Source: JAFGTP01 sp964472715 (lineage in GTDB: Bacteria; Fidelibacterota; UBA2242; JAFGTP01). Taken from it: a stretch of 8,113 nt of DNA. Position 1 is the first letter of the stretch; every line of letters starts with the position of its first letter. This document shows, in pieces, positions 1 to 4,526 of the stretch. The position numbers were made by a program, and so were the translations under genes. Below the pieces are notes generated by a model that searched no databases, was not told the DNA's origin, and saw only the letters and a program-made list of their open reading frames with translations. Location: NCBI GenBank assembly GCA_964472715.1, contig CAYYMT010000147.1, positions 1 to 8,113 of the forward strand, in the 5' to 3' direction.

Positions 1-618
1 AGGTTCAATGGCGCAGTGTGAGCCATAGTGGGCATTATAGGTGTGATCAAAAATATAGTCGGCTTCTGCTTTACCTTTTTGCAGATCACCAAAAGCGATT
101 TCCACTTCAGCGGCAAGGTTTCGTTCCGGTTCGTATTTCACGGGAATGGCAGCGTAATGGTCATCACTGTGTAGCCGGGGCGCGTCATCGTCCATGGCTT
201 TTTCCGCGTCAAACAGGGGTTCCAGGACATCGTAATCGATTTTTAGTTTTTTAGCTGCCTCGGCGGCGATTTTTGGTGTTTCCGCGATAATCATTGCGGC
301 GCGGTCGCCCACAAATCGCATGGTATCGTCAAACAGGACACAATCATAAGGCGATGGCTCAGGAAATCCCTGGCCGGCAGTGGTATGGAGTATCTGCTTT
401 GTATTTTTGTAATGCAATACATCTACCACGCCCTTTAATTTTCGGGATTCCGTATCATCTATATTCTTTATTCTTGCAAAGGCATGAGGTGAATAGACGA
501 TTCTGCAATGAAGCAATTCTTTCATTTCAAAATCATCGACGAACCTGCTCTCACCAGTAGCCAGTGACAGGGAGTCGATCTTTTTTTCTGATTTGCCTAC
601 AACTGTATAGTTCTTCAT
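1..618 (-). CDS. Molybdenum hydroxylase, molybdopterin-binding subunit (xanthine dehydrogenase / CoxL type), N-terminal part
   Basis: The reading frame is open through the left edge, so only the first 206 residues are present; full-length members are usually about 750-800. The start (MKNYTVVGKSEKKIDSL) is typical of the large subunit. Residues 18-140 match the a/b hammerhead domain, with ATGESRFVDD near 20-29 and RFVGDRAAMIIAET at 101-114, followed by AAEAAKKLKIDYDVLEPL. The start of the cofactor-binding domain follows, ending at the family's conserved EP (205-206). In the family this subunit carries the Mo-molybdopterin cytosine dinucleotide site and hydroxylates a heterocycle or aldehyde, or oxidises CO; the active-site loop lies outside the window, so the substrate is unknown. 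A TAAGGA ribosome site (627-632) precedes the ATG by 8 bases and overlaps a dispersed repeat. The FeS and FAD partner genes lie upstream on the same strand, separated from it by an insertion-like spacer of about 870 bp. Confidence 0.93.
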   Translation of the reverse strand, partial: MKNYTVVGKSEKKIDSLSLATGESRFVDDFEMKELLHCRIVYSPHAFARIKNIDDTESRKLKGVVDVLHYKNTKQILHTTAGQGFPEPSPYDCVLFDDTMRFVGDRAAMIIAETPKIAAEAAKKLKIDYDVLEPLFDAEKAMDDDAPRLHSDDHYAAIPVKYEPERNLAAEVEIAFGDLQKGKAEADYIFDHTYNAHYGSHCAIEP

Positions 619-631
619 AATTTTTTTCCTT

Positions 632-676
632 AACGCAGAGGCCGCAGAGAACTCAGAGGACCGCTGAGTTTATTCT
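632..676 (+). repeat. 45-bp direct repeat, copy 1 (AACGCAGAGG family)
   Basis: It matches 1075-1119 at 42 of 45 positions in the same orientation. It starts AACGCAGAGGCCGCAGAG and ends CTGAGTTTATTCT. It holds the stop codon of the GxxExxY gene (TAA, 672-670) at one end, and abuts or overlaps the ribosome-binding site of the Mo-subunit gene at the other. Confidence 0.9.
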
Positions 677-1053
677 TTTAAATTGTTTACAACACGATAA
701 ATACCATCTACCAGGCGAACGACATGAAAATTAATTATTAGTCCTAAATGTTTTTCCTTTAAACGCAGATAAGTTAAAAGTTTCGGTTTATCTATTTTAG
801 AGAGTTTTTCTTTAGCTTTCAAATCAACAATGACAAGGTCCTCGACAATTAAATCGAGTCGCAACGGTGTTCCCAATTTTACACCTTTGAAGGGAATTGG
901 AATATTTTGTTGTCTTTTGAATTTTATTCCGTTCAAATGGAGTTCATGGCAGAGTGCTTCTTCATAAACTGATTCTAAAAGTCCCGGTCCCAAAATTTTA
1001 TGGACTTCAATCGCACAGCCAATTATTTTCTTTGAAACGTCATTTTCGTGCAT
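670..1053 (-). CDS. GxxExxY protein (PD-(D/E)XK nuclease-like superfamily)
   Basis: A 127-residue protein with the family signature G24-L-L-E27-S-V-Y30 inside GPGLLESVYEEAL. Further on are RLDLIVEDLVIVDLKA (65-80), which supplies D67, D77 and K79 in the spacing of a PD-(D/E)XK nuclease core, then LLTYLRL and LGLIINF (about 92-109), and a basic end with YRVVNNL. D77 stands where most members have Glu, a conservative change. The length is normal and the gene looks intact. The cellular role of the family is not established. AGGTG lies 7 bases before the ATG as a plausible ribosome site. The gene sits between two 45-bp direct repeats and splits an otherwise compact molybdenum hydroxylase operon, so it is probably a passenger or mobile unit rather than a functional partner of that enzyme. 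Confidence 0.93.
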   Translation of the reverse strand: MHENDVSKKIIGCAIEVHKILGPGLLESVYEEALCHELHLNGIKFKRQQNIPIPFKGVKLGTPLRLDLIVEDLVIVDLKAKEKLSKIDKPKLLTYLRLKEKHLGLIINFHVVRLVDGIYRVVNNLKE

Positions 1054-1074
1054 ATTTAAACACCTGTTTTTTTA

Positions 1075-1119
1075 AACGCAGAGGTCGCAGAGAATTCAGA
1101 GGGCCGCTGAGTTTATTCT
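1075..1119 (+). repeat. 45-bp direct repeat, copy 2 (AACGCAGAGG family)
   Basis: It lies just upstream of the GxxExxY gene on the minus strand and differs from copy 1 at only three positions (C/T, C/T, A/G). The pair brackets the gene, with a start-to-start distance of 443 bp. Confidence 0.9.
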
Positions 1120-1220
1120 ATATATTTGTTATTCTTTCATAAAAAATGAGTTCATAATATTTTCTACTGTATTTGGAAGTCTACTGAAGTAGAATGAGTC
1201 AAAGTATTTAATTTATCATT

Positions 1221-1349
1221 GAGGCTGTCTCAAAAGGCCCGTTGTAAAAAAATGGAAAAAAATGTAGAGGACAATTCCTATTGTCCTGTTCGGTGAAATA
1301 TCAAATAACCCTGAATTTTAATATTTAGTGTACCTTTTTGGACAGCCTC
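1221..1349. mobile_element. 129-bp MITE-like element with terminal inverted repeats
   Basis: The left end GAGGCTGTCTCAAAAGG (1221-1237) pairs with the right end, which reads GAGGCTGTCCAAAAAGG from 1349 inwards: 15 of 17 positions agree. The interior has no open frame of note but holds a perfect 8-bp hairpin, AGGACAAT-TCCT-ATTGTCCT (1268-1287). No target-site duplication is obvious. The size, the inverted ends and the lack of a gene fit a non-autonomous element that would be moved by a transposase encoded elsewhere. A solo copy of the same end lies at 3541. Confidence 0.6.
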
Positions 1350-1384
1350 CTAATCTTAATTTCAGTTTTCAAAGGTCAGAATAG

Positions 1385-1404
1385 CACCACAATTCATTGT
1401 GGTG
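1385..1404. repeat. Perfect 9-bp hairpin
   Basis: CACCACAAT and ATTGTGGTG are separated by 2 bases. No T-run follows on either strand, so it is not a standard intrinsic terminator. It lies between the MITE-like element and the hairpin at 1428. Confidence 0.6.
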
Positions 1405-1427
1405 AAATAAAATAATCAAAATAATTT

Positions 1428-1445
1428 AGTATGCTTCAGCATACT
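1428..1445 (-). terminator. Possible weak intrinsic terminator after the FeS subunit gene
   Basis: AGTATGC-TTCA-GCATACT forms a 7-bp stem with a 4-base loop. On the minus strand it lies about 42 bases after the FeS gene stop and is followed by AAATTATTTTG, a broken T-rich tract. The stem is short and A+T-rich, so strength is doubtful. Confidence 0.35.
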
Positions 1446-1468
1446 TCCCGATCAGTTTATTCTTCGGC

Positions 1469-1492
1469 ATCCTCCGTACTCTCTGCGTTAAG
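1469..1492 (-). repeat. Third, diverged and inverted copy of the AACGCAGAG repeat
   Basis: On the minus strand this reads CTTAACGCAGAG, then AGTACGGAGGATG. Its first 12 bases match 629-640 exactly in opposite orientation. The TAA stop of the FeS subunit gene (1490-1488) lies inside it, so the end of that gene coincides with the repeat boundary. It is diverged beyond the first 12 bases. Confidence 0.6.
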
Positions 1493-1952
1493 TTTTATTA
1501 AGCCTTTCAGCCGCCAACTTCACCGCTTCCACGATCTTCACATAACCGGTGCAGCGGCAGAGATTGCCGGTGAGGGCGCGCTTGATTTCCTCTTCCGTTG
1601 GATCGGGATTATTTCTCAGCAGCGCGTAGCTCGCCAGCACCATTCCCGGTGTGCAGAATCCGCATTGCACAGCGCCGGCCTCTACAAAACAGTCCTGGAT
1701 AATATGGGGTTTATGCAGTGTTCCGATGCCTTTAACTGTGGTGATTTCATCATTGATGACAGTGGCCGTGAAGACCTGGCAGGAATTAACCGGCTTGCCA
1801 TTGAGCAGCACCAGGCAGGCGCCGCATTCGCCTTCTTCGCAACCGTTTTTTACTTCTGTAAATCCGTGGTTTCGCAGAGTCTGTAATAAATGATCGTCAG
1901 CATCAAATTCTACTGCCACCGGTTTTTCATTTACATGTAATACTGCTTTCAT
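1488..1952 (-). CDS. Molybdenum hydroxylase, [2Fe-2S] subunit (CoxS / XDH small-subunit type)
   Basis: A 154-residue protein of normal family length with both iron-sulfur clusters complete. The N-terminal plant-ferredoxin-type domain has C38, C43, C46 and C58 (GCEEGECGACLVLL ... VNSC). The C-terminal helical domain has C97, C100, C132 and C134 (CGFCTPGMV ... GNLCRCTGY). In this family the clusters relay electrons from the Mo site to FAD. The ATG (1952) overlaps the TGA of the FAD gene as ATGA, with GGAGG (1964-1960) 7 bases upstream, so start and coupling are well supported. The stop codon lies in a dispersed repeat and the Mo-subunit partner gene is displaced by about 870 bp. C88 is outside the canonical set. 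Confidence 0.96.
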   Translation of the reverse strand: MKAVLHVNEKPVAVEFDADDHLLQTLRNHGFTEVKNGCEEGECGACLVLLNGKPVNSCQVFTATVINDEITTVKGIGTLHKPHIIQDCFVEAGAVQCGFCTPGMVLASYALLRNNPDPTEEEIKRALTGNLCRCTGYVKIVEAVKLAAERLNKT

Positions 1953-2764
1953 AGCTTTGCCTCCAATGCCTTCAGGACAGACCGCCAGGTGGTAATTTTT
2001 GCTTTTTGCTGCAGATAATCGCTGTCCTGTACGCGCTTGCCTGCAAATTCCACATTTACCAGTGATTCCGTTTCTTTTTCATCGAGTTCTTCGATTTTTT
2101 TCCCCGACAGATAATTTTCCAGTTCGGTTAATTGACTGACCCGTTCCTTTGTGCCGGCAATATATACTTTTGCCCTGCTAATTTTATCAGAATCCATTTC
2201 CAGTAAAGTTGTGACTGTGAACAAAGGCATATCATTGTTGGTTTTGACATCCCGGTAATGATGGGAGAGGTGGGGAAGGTCCTGGAATTTTACAGCCGTG
2301 ATCAGCGAGGATTCCCGTAAGGATTTACTGTTCCGGAATTTGGTAATCGGGTATTCGCCTTCATGTTTGCCGGCGAGTATGACAGTCGCATTTAGAGCCA
2401 TTAAAGCGCCAATCAGATCCGACCACTGGGGAATGAAGTTCACACTGCCACCTATTGAAATGCGATTACGTAATGGTGTATTCGCCGCGTTGTACAGTGA
2501 TTTTAAAAGCAGGTTATGGGGCGATATCTCCTGAAGTTTTTCAATAATATCTCCATAGGTGGCCATTGCGCCGATTTCAATCTCGTCGTTGTTTTGCTTA
2601 ATATAATTTAATTTTAAGCCCTTCAGGCATAATAACCCTTTTACATGGGAAAGGTCTCTGTTGTTTAAATGCGTTCCGCCGCCGTGGGGCAGAATAGTTT
2701 TATCCCTCAGCAATGAAGATGCTTCAGCCAGGGAATCCGTATAGTACCATTTTTTTTCACTCAT
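1949..2764 (-). CDS. Molybdenum hydroxylase, FAD-binding subunit (CoxM type)
   Basis: A 271-residue protein, close to the usual 280-290. The FAD-binding PCMH-type domain shows HGGGTHLNNRDL (27-38), IEIGAMATYGDI (62-73) and NRISIGGSVNFIPQWSDL (100-117), followed by GALMALNATVIL. These match the two flavin-binding glycine-rich segments and the family's RNxxTIGGN region, here RNRISIGGSVN. The C-terminal part (about 160-265) fits the CO dehydrogenase flavoprotein C-terminal domain. It would take electrons from the FeS subunit and pass them to the final acceptor. I chose the ATG at 2764; an in-frame TTG at 2773 adds only three residues, and neither has a clear ribosome site. Its stop overlaps the FeS subunit start by 4 bases. 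It is the first of the three enzyme genes, so a promoter is expected just upstream. Confidence 0.94.
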   Translation of the reverse strand: MSEKKWYYTDSLAEASSLLRDKTILPHGGGTHLNNRDLSHVKGLLCLKGLKLNYIKQNNDEIEIGAMATYGDIIEKLQEISPHNLLLKSLYNAANTPLRNRISIGGSVNFIPQWSDLIGALMALNATVILAGKHEGEYPITKFRNSKSLRESSLITAVKFQDLPHLSHHYRDVKTNNDMPLFTVTTLLEMDSDKISRAKVYIAGTKERVSQLTELENYLSGKKIEELDEKETESLVNVEFAGKRVQDSDYLQQKAKITTWRSVLKALEAKL

Positions 2765-2773
2765 GACGTTCAA

Positions 2774-2800
2774 TTTCTATTGTTAGGAGGAGAATGTCAA
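2774..2800 (-). promoter_or_regulatory. Possible promoter for the molybdenum hydroxylase genes
   Basis: On the minus strand a perfect TTGACA (2800-2795) is followed after 15 bases by TAGAAA (2779-2774), just before the FAD gene. The -10 is poor, the spacing is short, and the transcript would have almost no leader. FCB-group sigma factors often use other motifs, so this is weak. Confidence 0.2.
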
Positions 2801-2923
2801 GGAAAAAAATTGTATGATTACTTTCATATATCGCCGGGAAAAGTCCAAAAGTAAAATTCCATCCTTTAAAGTTAAAATAAATAATAATTTGTTGATAATA
2901 ATAGTTGTGGGCCGGTTGTTGAA

Positions 2924-3061
2924 TTAATCTGATTTAACCTCGCCGGCGAAAAATAGTACCAGTGAAAACAGCGCCATTACTAAAAATATTACCGCCGATA
3001 CTTTGCCAATCTGCCACCATGCCAATGCCGCAAAAACCAGCAGAAAAATTTTTCGAATCAT
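2924..3061 (-). CDS. Small two-helix membrane protein, 45 residues
   Basis: The frame starts MIRKIFLLVFAALAWW and ends FFAGEVKSD. It has two hydrophobic stretches (about 4-17 and 21-40) joined by a short QIGK turn, with basic residues at the N-terminus and an acidic tail: a small integral membrane protein with two likely transmembrane helices. Its ATG (3061) overlaps the TGA stop of the GIY-YIG gene as ATGA, which argues strongly for translation coupled to that gene; no separate ribosome site is visible. It is too short for most gene callers. I do not recognise the family and cannot assign a function. The molybdenum hydroxylase FAD gene begins 159 bases downstream on the same strand. Confidence 0.6.
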   Translation of the reverse strand: MIRKIFLLVFAALAWWQIGKVSAVIFLVMALFSLVLFFAGEVKSD

Positions 3062-3330
3062 AGCTGATTTGGAAGAAGGGCTGTTTTCAGGAGATTTTGT
3101 TTTTGCCGGCGGGAGAGTTGCTTGATGCGGTACTCCGCCCTGGATGCTTCCGAGCGGCTGGTGTATTCCCAGTATCCCAGCAGCCTTACCGGCCGTCTTC
3201 CCCGTGTATACCGGGCGCCGGTTCCCTGATTGTGGGCCTCTATCCGGGCTCTCAGATCTTTGGTAATGCCGGTGTACCAGGTATCATCGGCGCAGGCTAA
3301 TATGTAAACTTTCCAATTTTTGGAAGACAT
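3058..3330 (-). CDS. GIY-YIG domain protein, UPF0213/YhbQ-like
   Basis: A 90-residue single-domain protein of typical length. It begins WKVYILACADDTWYTGITKD, with the GIY/YIG equivalents VYI (8-10) and YTG (19-21). The catalytic-type R27 follows (LRARIEAHNQGTGARYTRGR), then the family's RSEASRAEYRIKQLSRRQK (59-77) with the expected metal-binding Glu at 66. GIY-YIG domains are nuclease folds; stand-alone members like this are thought to act on DNA, but no specific pathway is established for this gene. No good ribosome site is seen, and the upstream DNA is very A+T-rich. Its stop overlaps the start of a 45-residue membrane protein. All key residues are present, so it is probably active. Confidence 0.92.
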   Translation of the reverse strand: MSSKNWKVYILACADDTWYTGITKDLRARIEAHNQGTGARYTRGRRPVRLLGYWEYTSRSEASRAEYRIKQLSRRQKQNLLKTALLPNQL

Positions 3331-3423
3331 AAGATTATTAATATTTAAATTCTCTATTCTTTCATGAATCCTTAAAAAATAGCATTAAATAACAAGGATA
3401 GCAAAGAAATCCGCCAACCCGGC

Positions 3424-3456
3424 ACCTTTCAAATGGTCACAGACCTTTGAAATGGT
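3424..3456 (-). repeat. REP-like palindromic unit, inverted copy
   Basis: The reverse complement matches 3477-3509 at 27 of 33 positions. The unit is itself an imperfect palindrome: TTTCAAA and TTTGAAA arms flanked by ACC/GGT. With the next unit it forms a head-to-head pair separated by 20 bases, like the paired REP units of enterobacteria. Confidence 0.7.
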
Positions 3457-3470
3457 GTTTTAGAACACAT

Positions 3471-3524
3471 GAATCAACCACTGCGAAGGTCGCTGACCAT
3501 TTGCAAGGTCTGTAAGGTGATGCC
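3471..3524 (+). repeat. REP-like 54-bp unit, copy matching 6757-6810
   Basis: It matches 6757-6810 at 44 of 54 positions. The core ACCACTGCGAAGG ... ACCATTTGCAAGGT (3477-3509) forms an imperfect palindrome, and both 54-bp copies end in TGCC. Confidence 0.75.
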
Positions 3525-3540
3525 CTTGTTCCTGCCACAT

Positions 3541-3558
3541 GAGGCTGTCCCAAAAGGT
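3541..3558 (+). repeat. Solo terminal inverted repeat of the MITE-like family
   Basis: GAGGCTGTCCCAAAAGGT is nearly identical to both ends of the element at 1221-1349. No matching opposite end is visible nearby, so it is a remnant or the border of a decayed insertion. Confidence 0.55.
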
Positions 3559-3665
3559 ATAATAATTATAAAAGTTTTTTTGAGTTTATTGGTAATTAAC
3601 TTATTCTCTGTATGTTAAAATTTAAATCGATGTATTAAATTTGACTTGTATTATTTTTTTTACTT

Positions 3666-3705
3666 TACTTTTTTTCTTGATAAAAAAAGTAACAAAAAAA
3701 TCAAG
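3666..3705. repeat. Overlapping A/T-rich palindromes
   Basis: TACTTTTTTT (3666-3675) pairs perfectly with AAAAAAAGTA (3682-3691) around the loop CTTGAT. That loop can instead pair with ATCAAG (3700-3705). The two hairpins exclude each other. The first could act as a bidirectional intrinsic terminator, but no gene ends close by. Confidence 0.6.
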
Positions 3706-3946
3706 GCAATATAAAAATTACCTAAAATTCAAATTTTCAGGCTCAGTCTTCGTCCCGAAGTTTCGGGACTTCGCCTAACACGTAGATTTCATAAACTCGC
3801 TTCATTCTACTGATAAAAATAATTTAATCAATCATCTACTAATAAGTATTTTGCGGGGAAAAAGTTTATACAATGGCACGCTCAAACAGTATGAAATCTT
3901 TAACGCCTGAAAATTTGAATTTTTTAACGGTAATTTTTATAAGGCC
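3705..3946. repeat. Nested inverted repeat of about 240 bp (MITE-like)
   Basis: The outer arms are 3705-3742 and 3905-3946. They share GCCTGAAAATTTGAATTTT (19 bases exact) and, after a short indel, GGTAATTTTTAT (12 exact). Further inward AGATTTCATA (3784-3793) pairs with TATGAAATCT (3890-3899). Within the span is a strong hairpin, GTCCCGAA-GT-TTCGGGAC (3752-3769). No open frame of note lies inside. This fits a small non-autonomous element or a structured RNA; the sequence does not decide between them. Confidence 0.6.
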
Positions 3947-4182
3947 GAAAAAAGAAAGAAACCAGATAGTAACATGTTGAAAAAATAATAAATTAATATA
4001 TTTCTGATACATCATTTTGCCACCTATAACCCTGGTATACAGTTTCTTACAAGGATTATTGCAAAAATTTTGTAATTTTTAAAATTCGGAGTTGTTTCAT
4101 GTGTCACCGAAAAGAATCCCGATTGATTGGGGAATTGTCCTCACCATTTTTTACAATGGGACTTTTGGATCGCCTCACCCAC

Positions 4183-4252
4183 GACATAACTCATGGACAC
4201 CTGAAAATTATCCTGAGAATATCTAATATGTCCGGTGCCCATAAGTCATGTC
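4183..4252. repeat. Hairpin-forming repeat, GACATAACTCAT family (copy A)
   Basis: The arms 4183-4204 and 4231-4252 are inverted repeats of each other at 18 of 22 positions, around a 26-base loop containing AAATTATCCTGAGAAT. Three of the four mismatches become G-U pairs if the minus strand is transcribed. The left arm and loop recur at 7924-7955 and, more diverged, at 6818-6851. Confidence 0.6.
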
Positions 4253-4266
4253 TCAAGTCATGTCTC
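4243..4266 (+). repeat. 12-bp perfect tandem duplication
   Basis: AAGTCATGTCTC occurs twice in a row, starting inside the right arm of the hairpin repeat. Confidence 0.85.
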
Positions 4267-4515
4267 ATGAATGGGCTGCCGGATCGTGAGGTCTGTTTCA
4301 ACGGAATTATGGTTGTTTATGAATTGTGATGGGTGGATTAAAAATCAGGGCTCTTCTTTTTCTTTGATAAAATAAACCAGTAGAATGGTATTTGTTATAT
4401 GACAATTTTTATTTGTTTGCTTTTTGTGGTTAATTAAATTAAAATAATTAAAGCAATTTTCTTATTCTATTTTATATCTTGCTCTGGATTATTAAGTATT
4501 TTAGTGCAAAAAACC

Positions 4516-4521
4516 AGGAGG
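4516..4521 (+). promoter_or_regulatory. Ribosome-binding site that fixes the FISUMP gene start
   Basis: AGGAGG lies 5 bases before the ATG at 4527. The frame stays open upstream to 4479, but those 16 codons lack a ribosome site and would precede the signal peptide. Confidence 0.85.
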
Positions 4522-4526
4522 AAAAA

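Larger units (their letters stand above)
629..1492. mobile_element. Candidate insertion in the Mo-hydroxylase operon, bounded by a 12-bp inverted repeat
   Basis: The 864-bp stretch between the FeS and Mo subunit genes starts with CTTAACGCAGAG (629-640) and ends with its perfect reverse complement (1481-1492). Inside are a GxxExxY gene between 45-bp direct repeats, a 129-bp MITE-like element and two hairpins. Genes of this operon type normally follow each other with overlaps or short gaps, as the FAD/FeS pair does here. No transposase and no clear target-site duplication is visible, so it may be several independent insertions rather than one element. Confidence 0.45.
3331..4526. other. Gene-poor, repeat-rich spacer between divergent gene blocks
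   Basis: About 1.2 kb lies between the 5' end of the minus-strand GIY-YIG gene and the 5' end of the plus-strand FISUMP gene, so promoters for both should lie here. I see no convincing protein gene and no tRNA. It contains the repeats listed separately, plus very A+T-rich stretches at about 3560-3720 and 4380-4480. A 76-codon plus-strand frame at 4099-4329 is probably not real because it runs through a hairpin repeat. Confidence 0.6.

Noticed and set aside
18..560. Two plus-strand frames (18-254 and 294-560)
   Set aside because: They lie antisense to the clear Mo-subunit reading frame and have no protein-like composition.
954..1142. Plus-strand frame of 62 codons
   Set aside because: Its first half is antisense to the GxxExxY gene and the rest is translated from the 45-bp repeat.
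1431..1893. Two plus-strand frames opposite the FeS subunit gene
   Set aside because: Antisense shadows; the minus-strand frame has all eight cluster cysteines.
2765..2773. TTG start three codons upstream for the FAD subunit
   Set aside because: The ATG at 2764 is the simpler choice; the TTG has no ribosome site and adds no conserved residues.
3424..3524. CRISPR array
   Set aside because: Only two units in opposite orientation, palindromic throughout and without regular spacers.
4099..4329. 76-codon plus-strand frame with a GGAG before its ATG
   Set aside because: It runs through a hairpin repeat and a 12-bp tandem duplication, and its translation looks unlike a folded protein. I kept it only as a note in the spacer entry.
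4479..4526. Upstream extension of the FISUMP frame
   Set aside because: The strong AGGAGG and the signal peptide place the start at 4527.
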